From positions 89,439 through 153,438 of the forward strand of contig NZ_JACYVA010000008.1 in NCBI RefSeq assembly GCF_014842075.1: 64,000 bases of DNA, read 5' to 3'. Shown here one piece after another: positions 1 through 9,315 of the stretch (position 1 is the first letter of the stretch; every line of letters begins with the position of its first letter). A program made the position numbers and the translations under genes. The notes below the pieces were generated by a model. That model saw only the letters and a program-made list of their open reading frames with translations. It was not told the DNA's origin and ran no database searches. The stretch comes from Sphingomonas sp. CFBP 13720. GTDB lineage: Bacteria > Pseudomonadota > Alphaproteobacteria > Sphingomonadales > Sphingomonadaceae.

Positions 1-713
1 AGCCGATCGTCATACCCGGCGCTGCGCACCGCTTCCTGTTCGAAATTGGGCTGGACGACGCGCACGCGCGGCGTGTCGCGGCCGAGCGGTGCAGGCGTCG
101 CCATGTTGTCGCCGGGGATCAGCATCGCCAACGCCAGCGCTACCAGCACGCCGGCCCGCATACGCGCACGCGGCAACAGGATCGCCGCGCTCGCCACGAT
201 GGTCAGCCCCGACAAGGCATAGGTGCCGATCCATGGCGACAGCGCGCGCAGCGGTGTCGGGACCCAAATGACGGCGATCGGGTTCCACGCATAGCCGGTG
301 AAGACGACGGCGCGCAGATACTCGGTCGCGATCCATGCTGCGCCTGCGACCAGCGCGAACGCCATGTCGGGCCGGGGGCCGCGCCGCCCCAGCCGCCATG
401 CCAGTCCACCCGCCAGCATCGGATAGATCGCCAGAAACATCGCCAGCCCGACCACCGCGACATAACCGAGCGACGGCGGCATCCGGTCCTGAAAGTCGAA
501 GGCGTGTTGAATCCAGTTGTTGCCGATCGTGAAATGTCCGACGCCGAACAGCCACGACCGCCACATGGCGGTCCGCAGCGTCGGCGCGGCATGGACCAGC
601 CACAGCCACAATGCGATGGCGGCAGGCGTCACCGGCCACCATTCGAGCGGCGCGAAACCGGTGGCCGATATCAGGCCGGCGAGCAGGGCGTACAAAGCAG
701 GCACCGCGCGCAT
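1..713 (-). CDS. lnt: Apolipoprotein N-acyltransferase (partial, N-terminal part)
   Basis: Transfers an acyl chain from phospholipid to the N-terminal cysteine of apolipoproteins, the last step of lipoprotein maturation in the inner membrane. The gene runs off the left edge, so only about 237 N-terminal residues are visible. They start [14 protein letters not shown] and show several hydrophobic segments with the motifs [20 protein letters not shown] and TGYAWNPI. The reading enters the nitrilase-like domain at [11 protein letters not shown], a sequence typical of Lnt. The catalytic Glu-Lys-Cys region lies outside the window. In many proteobacteria lnt directly follows corC; here about 2.7 kb of unrelated genes separates the two. 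The ATG at 713 is the first plausible start after the intergenic region shared with the divergent VOC gene. Confidence 0.9.
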   Translation of the reverse strand, partial: MRAVPALYALLAGLISATGFAPLEWWPVTPAAIALWLWLVHAAPTLRTAMWRSWLFGVGHFTIGNNWIQHAFDFQDRMPPSLGYVAVVGLAMFLAIYPMLAGGLAWRLGRRGPRPDMAFALVAGAAWIATEYLRAVVFTGYAWNPIAVIWVPTPLRALSPWIGTYALSGLTIVASAAILLPRARMRAGVLVALALAMLIPGDNMATPAPLGRDTPRVRVVQPNFEQEAVRSAGYDDR

Positions 714-817
714 ATCCGGTGTGCCGGACGCGGGCGCAAGACCCCGGCGTGCGGTTCCCTTTGGCACGGTGCGAACGCGGGCGTGCGAACGGCGCGCGAT
801 TGCCCTATGCTGCGGCC

Positions 818-1234
818 ATGTCGCTACGCCCGTTCCATCTCGCCTTCCCCGTCGACGATCTTGCCGCCGCGCGTGGCTTCTACGGCGATGTGCTGGGATG
901 CCGCGAGGGACGATCGTCCGATCGCTGGATCGATTTCGATTTCCATGGCCATCAGATCGTGGCGCACCTCGTGGACCGGACGGCGGATGCCGCCGCCAAT
1001 CCGGTCGACGGACATGACGTGCCGGTTCCGCATTTCGGGATCGTGCTGACCATAGCTGACTGGCAAATGCTGGCGGAGCGGGTTCGCGCCGCCGGAATTG
1101 CGTTCGGCATCGAACCGCAGATCCGCTTTGCCGGACAGCCGGGCGAACAGGCGACGATGTTCTTTCGCGATCCCAGCGGCAATGCGCTGGAGTTCAAGGC
1201 GTTTGCCGACGACGCGATGCTGTTCGCGCAATGA
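818..1234 (+). CDS. VOC family protein (glyoxalase/dioxygenase-like fold)
   Basis: A 138-residue single-domain protein of the vicinal oxygen chelate superfamily. It begins [21 protein letters not shown], the first beta-alpha-beta unit with a potential metal-ligand His, and ends with the second motif [15 protein letters not shown], where the Glu is a usual metal ligand. Family members include glyoxalases, extradiol dioxygenases and antibiotic-binding proteins; nothing here fixes the substrate. The ATG at 818 is preferred to in-frame upstream codons because homology begins there. The stop overlaps the start of the downstream SMR gene by 4 bases (ATGA), so the two are probably translationally coupled. 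Confidence 0.85.
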   Translation: MSLRPFHLAFPVDDLAAARGFYGDVLGCREGRSSDRWIDFDFHGHQIVAHLVDRTADAAANPVDGHDVPVPHFGIVLTIADWQMLAERVRAAGIAFGIEPQIRFAGQPGEQATMFFRDPSGNALEFKAFADDAMLFAQ

Positions 1235-1563
1235 CCGCCTATGGCTGGCTGGGCATCGCGATCGTGGCGGAAGTGATCGCGACCTCTGCGATGCGGTCGA
1301 CGCACGGTTTTACCCGTATCGTGCCCTCGCTGGTTACCGTCACCGGCTATGCCATCGCCTTCTACTGCCTGTCGATCGCGCTTCGGACCATACCGACCGG
1401 CATCGCCTATGCGATCTGGTCGGGAGTCGGGATCGTGCTGGTCGCCGCGATCGCATGGGGGGTGCAGCGGCAGCGGCTCGACCTGCCCGCCGTCGCGGGG
1501 ATGGCGCTCATCATCGCGGGCGTATTGGTGATGAACCTGTTTTCGCGCAGCGTGGCACACTAA
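1231..1563 (+). CDS. SMR family small multidrug-resistance efflux protein (EmrE-like)
   Basis: 110 residues with four predicted transmembrane helices, the size and layout of small multidrug resistance transporters that exchange protons for cationic compounds as antiparallel dimers in the inner membrane. The first helix contains the membrane-embedded essential Glu in [15 protein letters not shown], and the motifs [13 protein letters not shown] and GVLVMNLFS match QacC/EmrE-type proteins. It overlaps the upstream VOC gene by 4 bases. A second SMR protein, of the Gdx/SugE type, is encoded at 25294-25608. The substrate cannot be read from the sequence. Confidence 0.92.
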   Translation: MTAYGWLGIAIVAEVIATSAMRSTHGFTRIVPSLVTVTGYAIAFYCLSIALRTIPTGIAYAIWSGVGIVLVAAIAWGVQRQRLDLPAVAGMALIIAGVLVMNLFSRSVAH

Positions 1564-1595
1564 CTGTTGCGCTGTATCGCTTTTCAGGAGTTCCC

Positions 1596-1898
1596 ATGAC
1601 GCAACCGGTCGAAGTCGACATTCCCCACAAGCTGGGTCGTGCGGGCGTACGGCAGCGGATCGACGGTGGCATCGACAAGCTGGCCGGGATGATTCCCGGC
1701 GGCACGATGCACGACAAACGCTGGGACGGCGACACGCTGCACTTCACGATCAGCGCGATGGGGCAGAGCGTCGGCGCGCGGTGCGAAATGCACGATGCCC
1801 ATGTCCATGCGGTGCTCGACCTGCCGCCGATGCTGGCGCTGTTCGCGGAGAAGATCCGGTCGAAACTGGGCAAGGAAGGGCCGGCGCTCCTGAAATAG
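1596..1898 (+). CDS. Polyhydroxyalkanoic acid system family protein
   Basis: 100 residues beginning TQPVEVDIPHKLGRAGVRQRI. The pattern IPHxLGxxxARxRI, followed by DKRWDGDTLHF and an amphipathic Lys-rich C-terminus (LALFAEKIRSKLGKEG), matches the small family often found near polyhydroxyalkanoate granule genes and annotated as PHA-system proteins. Their biochemical role is not firmly established. No PHA synthase or phasin gene is visible in this window, so the family name should not be taken as proof of PHA metabolism here. A CAGGAG ribosome binding site lies 5-10 bases before the ATG at 1596, and a strong hairpin follows the stop codon. Confidence 0.75.
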   Translation: MTQPVEVDIPHKLGRAGVRQRIDGGIDKLAGMIPGGTMHDKRWDGDTLHFTISAMGQSVGARCEMHDAHVHAVLDLPPMLALFAEKIRSKLGKEGPALLK

Positions 1899-1903
1899 CA
1901 ACC

Positions 1904-1946
1904 GGGCCGCCCCTCCGCCGAAAACTTCGACGGAGGGGGCTGGCCC
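1904..1946. terminator. Bidirectional hairpin between convergent genes
   Basis: An inverted repeat (GCCCCTCCG at 1909-1917 with CGGAGGGGG at 1931-1939, outer arms GGGCC and GGCCC) separates the convergent PHA-system gene and the PQQ dehydrogenase gene. There is no long T-run, so its use as a terminator is inferred from position and stem strength. Confidence 0.6.
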
Positions 1947-3286
1947 TATCGCGCCGCCAGCGGCTGGCTGACGCGCCAGATGACGTTGCCGACATCGTCC
2001 GCCACGAGCATTGCGCCGGTGCGGTCGGCGATCACGCCGACCGGCCGTCCGCGTGCTTCCTTGCCGTCGGGCGACAGGAAACCGCTGAGCAGATCGACCG
2101 GCTTTGCGTTCGGCGCGGGGAATCCGTTGGCGGCGAAGGGCACGTACACGACCTTGTAACCCGATGGCGGCACCCGGTTCCACGATCCGTGCAGGCCGAT
2201 CACCGCGCCGTTGCCGAAACGCTCACCCAGCCGCATGTCGGACGTGAACGCCAGCCCCAGCGGCGCGACATGGGCACCCAGCGCGTAATCGGGACGCGCG
2301 ACATATTCGCGCAGGTCGGGCCGCTGCGGCTGGACGCGATCGTCGATATAGCCGCCCCAATAATGCCACGGCCAGCCATAGATGCCGCCGAACTCGACCT
2401 TCGTCATGTAATCGGGCGGCATGTCCGATCCGATCATGTCGCGTTCGTTGACGACCGCCCACAAATCGCGCGTCCGTGGTTCGAACGCCATCCCGTTGGC
2501 GTTGCGCACGCCGGTGGCGTACAGGCGGAACGTCTTCCTGACCGGATCGACCTGCCAGATCGCGGCGCGGTTGCGTTCGATCTCCAGCCCGTTTTCTGCG
2601 ATGTTCGATGCCGACCCGACGCTGACGTACAGCGACTTGCCGTCGGGATCGGCGACGACGTTGCGCGCCCAGTGATTGCCGCCGCCGGGCAGCGCGACGA
2701 CCGTTTCGGCCGGCGCGGTGATACGGGTCTGGCCGACGCGGAACGGATAGCGCACCAGCGCGTCGGTATTCGCGACGTACAGCCGGTCGCCCAGCACCGC
2801 CATGCCGAACGGCGAATTGAGGCCGCTGAGCAACACGCTGCGTCCTTCGGCCACGCCGTCGCCATCGGCATCGCGCAATAGCGTGATGCGATTCGCCGAT
2901 GGACCGCCTGCGCCCGCCTTGCCCATGAACAGCTTCATGAACCAGCCGGTGATGCCGCCGCCTTCGCGCGGCGGGCTGTTGGTTTCCGCGACCAGTACAT
3001 CGCCGTTGGCCAGCCGGTACAGCCATCGCGGATGGTCCAGCCCCTTCGCGAACGCCTGAACCTGAAGCCCGGCGGGCGCGGTCGGCGTCTGTCCGGTGGC
3101 CCAGCCGGTCGGTTCGGCGATGCGGACGGTCGGGATGCTCTGCTTGCGTGCCTGCGACAGTTGCGGCGTGCGGCCGGTGACGGCCTGCTCGCTCAATTGC
3201 GCCCGGTCGGGGCGGGTAAGCCAGAAGACCAGCACCGCCAGCAGGATCACGGCGATGACGATCAGACGAATGACATGTTTGCGCAT
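1946..3286 (-). CDS. PQQ-dependent sugar dehydrogenase (L-sorbosone dehydrogenase family)
   Basis: 446 residues with an N-terminal membrane anchor or signal (VIRLIVIAVILLAVLVFWL) and a six-bladed beta-propeller like soluble PQQ glucose/sorbosone dehydrogenases. Visible propeller motifs are GLDHPRWLYRLANGDVLVAE, LNSPFGMAVLGDRLYVANT, SVGSASNIAENG, GVRNANGMAFEP, YGWPWHYWGGY and GLHGSWNRVPPSGYKV. The family oxidises sugars or aldoses in the periplasm using pyrroloquinoline quinone; the true substrate is unknown and no PQQ biosynthesis genes are seen here. It sits between corC and lnt, interrupting a usually contiguous cluster. A second homologue lies at 50159-51424. The start is set by the hydrophobic N-terminus. 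Confidence 0.88.
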   Translation of the reverse strand: MRKHVIRLIVIAVILLAVLVFWLTRPDRAQLSEQAVTGRTPQLSQARKQSIPTVRIAEPTGWATGQTPTAPAGLQVQAFAKGLDHPRWLYRLANGDVLVAETNSPPREGGGITGWFMKLFMGKAGAGGPSANRITLLRDADGDGVAEGRSVLLSGLNSPFGMAVLGDRLYVANTDALVRYPFRVGQTRITAPAETVVALPGGGNHWARNVVADPDGKSLYVSVGSASNIAENGLEIERNRAAIWQVDPVRKTFRLYATGVRNANGMAFEPRTRDLWAVVNERDMIGSDMPPDYMTKVEFGGIYGWPWHYWGGYIDDRVQPQRPDLREYVARPDYALGAHVAPLGLAFTSDMRLGERFGNGAVIGLHGSWNRVPPSGYKVVYVPFAANGFPAPNAKPVDLLSGFLSPDGKEARGRPVGVIADRTGAMLVADDVGNVIWRVSQPLAAR

Positions 3287-3404
3287 CGCGGCAGGATAGA
3301 AGGGCCGGGCGGCGGGGGGAAGGGGCGACGTCGCTTCCAGTCCCGAACATGCACCGGTTCCTGCCCGCCGAAGCCGGTCGGGAACGAACCGCCGCCGCCG
3401 ACGG

Positions 3405-4313
3405 CTATTCCTCCTCGACCACCACCGGCGGATGCAGCCGCAACCGCGTCACGCGCCTCGTGTCGGCGGCGACGATCTCGATCGTCCAGCCGGACGAATG
3501 CTCCAGCCGGTCGCCCTGTTTCGGCACCTCGCCCGCCAGCACGAACGCCAGACCGCCCAGCGTTTCGACGTCCTCGTCCACCTCGCCCAGACGCGGGTCG
3601 ATCAACTCGGCCGCGTCCTCCAGTTCGGCACGCGCATCGGCTTCCCATGCGCCGCCTTCCAGCGGCACCAGCATTTCGGTCGGTGCCTCGTCATGCTCGT
3701 CCTCGATCTCGCCGACGATCTCTTCGACCAAATCCTCGATCGTGATGAGGCCGTCGGTGCCCGAATATTCGTCGAGCACGATCGCGAGATGGGTACGGCT
3801 GGACTGCATCTGCGCCAGCAGGTCCAGCGTCCCCATGGACTGCGGCACATACAGCGGCTGCCGCAACAGGCTGATGACGGTGGGCGGCGGTTCCTCCGCC
3901 CGCGCGAGGATCGCGAACACGTCCTTCAGATGGACCATGCCGACGATGGTATCCAGCTTTTCGCGATACACCGGCAGGCGGCTGTGCCCGGCTTCGGCGA
4001 ACAGCGCGACGACGTCAGCGAACGGCGTATTTTCCTCCAGCGCGACGATGTCGGCACGCGGCACGCCCATGTCGCCCGCATCGCGTTCACCGAAATGCAG
4101 GATGTTGCGCAGCATCTTGCGCTCGATCGGCGACAGGTCGCCCTTTACCTGGGTGTCGTTCTCGTCCTCATGCGCGGCGATCACTTCCTCGATCCGCTCG
4201 CGCAGCGTCTCGCTCGCCTCCGTGCCGAAGATCAGCGAGCGAAGCCCGCGCCATATGCCCCCTTCGGAGCCGCTACTGTCTCCGGGCGTGGTGCTGGTCG
4301 AAACGTCGGCCAT
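3405..4313 (-). CDS. corC: Hemolysin/CorC family CBS-domain protein
   Basis: 302 residues: an N-terminal acidic segment, two CBS domains (from about MGVPRADIVALEEN to the region ending TDGLITIEDLVEEI) and a C-terminal transporter-associated CorC_HlyC domain (GGLAFVLAGEVPKQGD...VTRLRLHP). There are no transmembrane helices, so this is the short soluble CorC/YbeX type rather than the membrane-anchored form. YbeX/CorC has been linked to Mg2+ and Co2+ efflux and to ribosome homeostasis. The stop of ybeY is 10 bases upstream of the start, so the two are probably co-transcribed; in E. coli the same order ybeZ-ybeY-ybeX-lnt is found. Confidence 0.92.
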   Translation of the reverse strand: MADVSTSTTPGDSSGSEGGIWRGLRSLIFGTEASETLRERIEEVIAAHEDENDTQVKGDLSPIERKMLRNILHFGERDAGDMGVPRADIVALEENTPFADVVALFAEAGHSRLPVYREKLDTIVGMVHLKDVFAILARAEEPPPTVISLLRQPLYVPQSMGTLDLLAQMQSSRTHLAIVLDEYSGTDGLITIEDLVEEIVGEIEDEHDEAPTEMLVPLEGGAWEADARAELEDAAELIDPRLGEVDEDVETLGGLAFVLAGEVPKQGDRLEHSSGWTIEIVAADTRRVTRLRLHPPVVVEEE

Positions 4314-4323
4314 GATGGTCGTA

Positions 4324-4833
4324 TCAATCCTCGATGGGGTAGGGGTCGTGCAGGCCCAGTTCGGCGAGCGTCGAACGCTCGATCGACTCCATGGCTTCCG
4401 CCTCGGCGTCGTTCTGGTGATCGTGGCCTAGCAAATGCAGGCAGCCATGGACAATCAGATGCGTGGCATGATCCTCGATCGATATACCGCGCTCGGCCGC
4501 CTCGGCCGCACAGACGCCGTGCGCCAGCACGATGTCGCCCAGCAGCACCTCGCCATCGTCGCTGTTCTGCGTGACGGTATCCAGCAGGTCGCTCTGGATC
4601 ATGGGGAACGACAGCACGTTGGTCGGCTTGTCCTTCTGCCGATATTGCCGGTTCAGCGTCTGCACCTCGTCGTCCGACGTCAGCCGGACCGCGACCTCAA
4701 TCAGCGCGGGATCGGTCAGCCATCCGCCCTGCGGCGTGCGCCCGATCGCCGCCGTCGCGGCACGGGTGGCAAGTGCTTCCCAGTCGATGTCCTGCGGCCA
4801 TTGCGATTCGGCCTGAACGGCGATGTCGATCAT
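4324..4833 (-). CDS. ybeY: Endoribonuclease YbeY (rRNA maturation factor)
   Basis: 169 residues. The zinc-binding signature HLIVHGCLHLLGHDH near the C-terminus (HxxxHxxxxxH) and the upstream motif DKPTNVLSFP are diagnostic of the YbeY/UPF0054 family, a metal-dependent single-strand endoribonuclease needed for 16S rRNA 3' processing and 70S quality control. It lies between phoH and corC as in most proteobacteria. The 118-base gap upstream, between the phoH stop and this start, is longer than usual for this cluster and could hold a promoter, though none is obvious. Confidence 0.96.
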   Translation of the reverse strand: MIDIAVQAESQWPQDIDWEALATRAATAAIGRTPQGGWLTDPALIEVAVRLTSDDEVQTLNRQYRQKDKPTNVLSFPMIQSDLLDTVTQNSDDGEVLLGDIVLAHGVCAAEAAERGISIEDHATHLIVHGCLHLLGHDHQNDAEAEAMESIERSTLAELGLHDPYPIED

Positions 4834-4951
4834 GACAGGTCGGTCCTTGCGCTAACGTCGCACCCGGAACAGGCACGGTCGCCGTCCGTAGGGGCGCAGG
4901 CCGTGTCGTGGCAATCGCCCGCGTCCGTCCCGCCCGGCGCCATCACCCCGA

Positions 4952-5953
4952 TCAAGCGTCCTTCCCCTCATACGCTTCGACGATCCGTCCGACGATCGGG
5001 TGGCGCACCACGTCGCCCGCGCCGAACCTGGCGAAGGCGATGCCCTCTATCCCTTCCAGCCGGCGGGTGGCGTCGGCAAGCCCCGATGCCTGGACGCCGC
5101 CGGGCAGATCGGTCTGGTTCGGATCGCCGCATACCACCATCCGGCTGTTCTGACCGAACCGGGTCAGGAACATCTTCATCTGCGCGGGCGTGGTATTCTG
5201 CGCTTCGTCGAGGATCACGAACGCGTCGGCCAGCGTCCGGCCGCGCATGAACGCGATCGGCGCGATTTCGATCTCGCCCGACAGGATGCGGCGTTCGACC
5301 TGTTCGGCGGGCAGGCAGTCGTTCAGCGCATCGTACAGCGGACGAAGATACGGATCGACCTTCTCCTTCATGTCGCCGGGCAGGAAGCCGAGTTTCTCGC
5401 CCGCCTCCACCGCCGGGCGCGACAGGATCAGCCGCTGCACGCTGCCGGTAATCAGCTGCGCCACCGCCTGCGCCACTGCGATATAGGTCTTGCCGGTGCC
5501 TGCCGGCCCGAGCGCGAAGATGATGTCGTTGCCGAGCAACTGTTTCATATATCCGGCCTGCGCGAGCGTGCGCGGCACGATCGTCTTCTTGCGCGTACGG
5601 ATCATGATCGACGGCGCGCCCTCGCCATTCTCCGCGCGGAAGATCCCGTCGAGGCTGGGCTGCGCCGACATGGCGATGACCGCGTCGATCAGACCGGGGT
5701 CGACTTCCTCACCACGCAGCAGACGGCGATGGAGTTCATGGATCACCTCCCGCGCATGCGCCACCGCTTCCGCCGACCCCTCGATCCCGACCCGGTCGCC
5801 CCGCGCCGTGATATAGACGCCCAGACGTTCTTCCAGCGCCAGCAGATTGGCATCGAACTCCCCGAACAGCCGGGGGAGGAGTTGCGGCTTGTCGAAGCTC
5901 AGCTCGACGCGCGCGCGCTGACCGGACTGGGCGGGAATGGGCTTGCGGCTCAT
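4952..5953 (-). CDS. phoH: PhoH family ATPase (YbeZ)
   Basis: 333 residues. An N-terminal KH-like RNA-binding segment (about residues 15-85) is followed by a P-loop ATPase with Walker A GPAGTGKT at 149-156 and Walker B VILDEAQN around 246-253. The motif CGDPNQTDLP downstream resembles the helicase motif III region of PhoH proteins. The family works with YbeY in RNA metabolism and rRNA processing, and the gene is directly upstream of ybeY. miaB normally sits immediately upstream; here an alcohol dehydrogenase and a hemerythrin-like gene come between. Confidence 0.95.
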   Translation of the reverse strand: MSRKPIPAQSGQRARVELSFDKPQLLPRLFGEFDANLLALEERLGVYITARGDRVGIEGSAEAVAHAREVIHELHRRLLRGEEVDPGLIDAVIAMSAQPSLDGIFRAENGEGAPSIMIRTRKKTIVPRTLAQAGYMKQLLGNDIIFALGPAGTGKTYIAVAQAVAQLITGSVQRLILSRPAVEAGEKLGFLPGDMKEKVDPYLRPLYDALNDCLPAEQVERRILSGEIEIAPIAFMRGRTLADAFVILDEAQNTTPAQMKMFLTRFGQNSRMVVCGDPNQTDLPGGVQASGLADATRRLEGIEGIAFARFGAGDVVRHPIVGRIVEAYEGKDA

Positions 5954-6208
5954 GCGATCCTTTCACGGACGCCGCCGCGCGAACGGCGCGGGGCGGCAGG
6001 CGAGGTGGGGGAAGTCGAGACGTTGGCAGCACCCGTACGGCACCGGCACGGTGGCATCGAACGGGCAGGGACGGCGGGGCGCGGCTGCATCATCCGCAAT
6101 GTGGCAGAGCGTCGGCGGATAGGACAGTGGGTTTCTGTCCATACCGTGCGAAAGCGCGGGAACGTCGCGCTTCCCCCGCCTCCGGCGTCATGGACCGACG
6201 CTCCCCGA

Positions 6209-7273
6209 TCATGCAGGTTTCAGCGACTCCATGTCGATGACGAAGCGGTACTTCACGTCGCTCTTCGCCATCCGGTCGTACCCGGTTTCGATCTCGTCCA
6301 TGCGGATCGTCTCGATATCGGCGGTCAGGCCATGGGTATGGCAGAAATCGAGCATCTCCTGCGTCTCCGCAATTCCGCCGATCAGCGATCCGGCCAGCGA
6401 CCGGCGACCGAAGACGAGGTTCCCGACCGAAGGCGAGGGATGCGGCGTTTCGGGGACGCCGACCAGCGTCATCGTCCCGTCGCGCTTGAGCAGCCCGAGA
6501 AACTGGTCGAGATCGTGCGACGCCGCGACGGTGTTCAGGATGAAGTCGAAGCTGGCGGCATGTTCCGCCATCGCATCGGCATCCTTCGACACGATCAAGT
6601 CCTTCGCGCCCAGCCGGAGCGCGTCGTCGCGCTTGTTGGGGGAAGTGGAGAAGACATAGACCTCTGCACCCATCGCCGCCGCGATCTTGACGCCCATATG
6701 GCCAAGGCCGCCCAGACCGACGATGCCGACCTTCTGCCCCGGTCCGACGTCCCAGTGCTTGAGCGGCGAATAAGTCGTGATCCCGGCGCACAGCAGCGGC
6801 GCTACCGCAGCCAGATCGCCTTCGTCGTGGCGGATGGCCAGCACGAAGTCCTGATCGACGACGATATGGTCCGAATATCCGCCGAACGTGTGGCCGCCCA
6901 GTACAGGGTCCGGCCCGTTATACGTGCCGACGAAGCCGCCGCCGGTGCAATATTGCTCTTCGCCCTCATGACAGGACGGGCATTCGCCGCAGCTGTCGAC
7001 CATGCATCCGACACCGACCGTGTCGCCGACGGCGAATTTGGTCACGTCGCTGCCGACCGCCGTGACGGTGCCGACGATCTCATGCCCCGGAACGCAGGGA
7101 TAGAGCGTGCCCGGCCATTCGCCGCGCGCGGTGTGCAGATCGCTGTGGCACACGCCGCAAAAGCGAATGTCGATCGCGACGTCGGTCGGTTGCGGATCGC
7201 GACGCTCGAACGAGAAGGGGGCGAGCTTGGCGTCGGCACTCTGCGCGGCATAGCCGTTGGCGGGGGTGGTCAT
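6209..7273 (-). CDS. Zinc-dependent NAD(P)-alcohol dehydrogenase (YahK/cinnamyl-alcohol type)
   Basis: 354 residues of the medium-chain dehydrogenase/reductase family. Catalytic zinc ligands are visible as GVCHSDLH (Cys39) and GHEIVG (His64-Glu65), and the structural zinc Cys cluster is CGECPSCHEGEEQYC (Cys95, 98, 101, 109). The Rossmann glycine motif is GLGGLGHMG, and the following STSPNKRDDA suits an NADP-preferring broad-range aldehyde reductase such as YahK. It lies between phoH and miaB on the same strand with gaps of 255 and 100 bases, so it is probably an independent unit inserted in the conserved cluster. The physiological substrate is unknown. Confidence 0.92.
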   Translation of the reverse strand: MTTPANGYAAQSADAKLAPFSFERRDPQPTDVAIDIRFCGVCHSDLHTARGEWPGTLYPCVPGHEIVGTVTAVGSDVTKFAVGDTVGVGCMVDSCGECPSCHEGEEQYCTGGGFVGTYNGPDPVLGGHTFGGYSDHIVVDQDFVLAIRHDEGDLAAVAPLLCAGITTYSPLKHWDVGPGQKVGIVGLGGLGHMGVKIAAAMGAEVYVFSTSPNKRDDALRLGAKDLIVSKDADAMAEHAASFDFILNTVAASHDLDQFLGLLKRDGTMTLVGVPETPHPSPSVGNLVFGRRSLAGSLIGGIAETQEMLDFCHTHGLTADIETIRMDEIETGYDRMAKSDVKYRFVIDMESLKPA

Positions 7274-7373
7274 GTCTGGATTCCATGCAAGAAAGAGTCT
7301 GCGGTGGAATGTCGGACGGCGCTATTGGTTGCTGATACAGTGTATCGTCGTAACGGCTTCGGTACGGCGTGGG

Positions 7374-7943
7374 CTACCCGACCGCGCGCTCGCCATGTTC
7401 CAGCATGGCGGGGATGACCAGCTCCTCCTCGTCCGCCAGATGCTGGCGCAACATCGCGATCAGCCGCCCCGAGGCATCGGCGTAGTTGTCCGCCGCCTGT
7501 TCGATCCCGGTCCCGGCGAGCGACGCCAGCAGCGTCCGGGCGCGCTCGACGGTGGTCAGCAACGCGTCGTGGATCGCATGATGATCACGTTCCAGCAGGT
7601 CGAACCCCACCCCCATGCGCGGGTCCAACACCCGGAATCTGGGGAAGTAGGCGGTGTCTTCGATCCGGTGATGCGCGTCGAGATGTTGAAGGAAGCCGTT
7701 GAGTTCGGGCACGAACCGCCGCTGGAACGCTGCCGGATCGATCTGTCGCCCGCGCAACAGGTCGGTCGTCGTCGTCAGCGCCGCCGCCTCCGACCGCAAG
7801 GTGGCGTGAATGTGCAGCCAGAACGCCGCGAGTTGCCCGTACCGCGGATGCGCCTGCCATCCGGCCTGCGGATAGCGGTCGCGGAGATAGGCGATTTCCG
7901 CCGGCAATCCGCTGCGCCCGGTCAGCGGCAGCGGATCGGTCAC
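7374..7943 (-). CDS. Hemerythrin domain-containing protein
   Basis: 189 residues predicted to form a four-helix hemerythrin-like bundle. Candidate di-iron ligands are seen in [41 protein letters not shown] and [13 protein letters not shown] (His-x3-Glu style pairs). Hemerythrin-like proteins bind O2, NO or peroxide, or act as iron sensors. The GTG at 7943 is chosen as start because its GTGA overlaps the miaB stop, indicating translational coupling to miaB. An extension further upstream in the same frame would lie inside miaB and has no homology-like content. Coupling to MiaB, an oxygen-sensitive iron-sulfur enzyme, is suggestive but unproven. Confidence 0.82.
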   Translation of the reverse strand: MTDPLPLTGRSGLPAEIAYLRDRYPQAGWQAHPRYGQLAAFWLHIHATLRSEAAALTTTTDLLRGRQIDPAAFQRRFVPELNGFLQHLDAHHRIEDTAYFPRFRVLDPRMGVGFDLLERDHHAIHDALLTTVERARTLLASLAGTGIEQAADNYADASGRLIAMLRQHLADEEELVIPAMLEHGERAVG

Positions 7944-9247
7944 GCGGCGATCCGTACCCGTTCGACCGCCGACAGCGACAGGGGGCCGGCGGCGACGATA
8001 TCGACCTCGACCAGATCGCTGATCGCCGCATCGGTGACGAAATGCACCGACTGTAGCCATGGCGACTTACCGAGCATCTGACCCGGCAACCGGCCCTTGC
8101 GTTCGACTAGCACGCGGCAGGTGCGACCGACCGCCGTCGCGTTGAACGCCTGTTGATCGCGCGCCAACGCCGCCTGCAACCGTTGCAGCCGCTCGTCCAT
8201 TACCGCCATCGGAACCTCGCCGGCCATCTCGGCGGCGGGGGTGCCGGGGCGCGGGCTGTATTTGAAACTGAATGCCTGTGCATAGCCGACCGCGTCGATC
8301 AGCTGCATCGTTTCCTCGAACTCGGCATCGGTTTCGCCGGGGAAACCGACGATGAAGTCGCCCGACAGTGCGATGTCGGGCCGGGCCGCCCGGACGCGGT
8401 CGAGGATGCGCAGATAGCTGTCGCGGGTGTGGCTGCGGTTCATCGCCTTGAGCACGCGGTCGCTGCCCGCTTGGACCGGCAGGTGCAGGAACGGCATCAG
8501 CTTTTCGACATCGGCATGCGCGTCGATCAACTCCTGCGTCATGTCGTTGGGATGGCTGGTGGTATAGCGGATGCGCTCTAGCGACGGCACGCGGTCCAGC
8601 GCGCGGATCAGTACGTCCAAGCCGCGCCCGTCGGCGTCGGTCCAAGCGTTGACGTTCTGTCCCAGCAACGTGATCTCGCGCGCGCCGGCATCGACCAGTG
8701 CTTTCGCCTCATCGACGATCGCCGCGAACGGCCGGCTGATCTCCGCGCCGCGCGTATAGGGCACGACGCAATAGGTGCAGAATTTGTCGCACCCTTCCTG
8801 CACCGTCAGGAACGCCGACGGGCCGACGCGGCGGCGGGCGGGCAGGTGGCCGAACTTCGATTCGGGCGGCATGTCGGTATCGAGCGCGGGCAGGCCCGCC
8901 GCCGCATCGGCGACCAGTCGGGGCAGGTTGTGATACGCCTGCGGCCCGACGACCACGTCGACCTTCGCCCGGCGCACGATCTCCGCGCCTTCGGCCTGTG
9001 CGACGCAACCGGCGATCGCGATCATCGGATCGGCACCGTGTTTGCGCAGGCGGCCGATGTCCGAATAGACTTTTTCGGTCGCCTTTTCGCGGATGTGACA
9101 GGTGTTCAGCACGACCAGATCGGCCGCGTTCGGATCGTCGGTCGCGGTCATGCCCTGCGCCGCCATCAATTCGGCCATGCGTTCGCCGTCATAGACGTTC
9201 ATCTGGCAGCCGAACGATTTGACGTGGAAGGTTTTGGGGGTGGTCAT
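7940..9247 (-). CDS. miaB: tRNA-2-methylthio-N6-dimethylallyladenosine synthase
   Basis: 435 residues of the radical-SAM methylthiotransferase family, which adds a methylthio group to i6A37 of tRNAs reading UNN codons. The N-terminal UPF0004 domain has the three auxiliary cluster cysteines in [18 protein letters not shown] and AGCVAQAEG. The radical-SAM cluster motif is [17 protein letters not shown] (CxxxCxxC), and the C-terminal part is a TRAM-like RNA-binding domain ([20 protein letters not shown]). Length is normal for MiaB. It is the first gene of the miaB-phoH-ybeY-corC-lnt gene order on the minus strand. Confidence 0.97.
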   Translation of the reverse strand: MTTPKTFHVKSFGCQMNVYDGERMAELMAAQGMTATDDPNAADLVVLNTCHIREKATEKVYSDIGRLRKHGADPMIAIAGCVAQAEGAEIVRRAKVDVVVGPQAYHNLPRLVADAAAGLPALDTDMPPESKFGHLPARRRVGPSAFLTVQEGCDKFCTYCVVPYTRGAEISRPFAAIVDEAKALVDAGAREITLLGQNVNAWTDADGRGLDVLIRALDRVPSLERIRYTTSHPNDMTQELIDAHADVEKLMPFLHLPVQAGSDRVLKAMNRSHTRDSYLRILDRVRAARPDIALSGDFIVGFPGETDAEFEETMQLIDAVGYAQAFSFKYSPRPGTPAAEMAGEVPMAVMDERLQRLQAALARDQQAFNATAVGRTCRVLVERKGRLPGQMLGKSPWLQSVHFVTDAAISDLVEVDIVAAGPLSLSAVERVRIAA

Positions 9248-9315
9248 GCGGTCGGGCTGTACCGGATTTGCGGCGTTTTCGGAAGGGCGGGACTATGAGC
9301 GTAGAACAGGAAGGC

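Noticed and set aside
10..642. A 210-codon minus-strand frame at the left edge
   Set aside because: A different frame of the same strand reads as Lnt with membrane segments and [11 protein letters not shown]; this frame is Arg-rich and featureless.
5000..7417. An 805-codon plus-strand open frame over phoH and the alcohol dehydrogenase gene
   Set aside because: Antisense shadow; it crosses two real genes and the intergenic gap without any recognised sequence.
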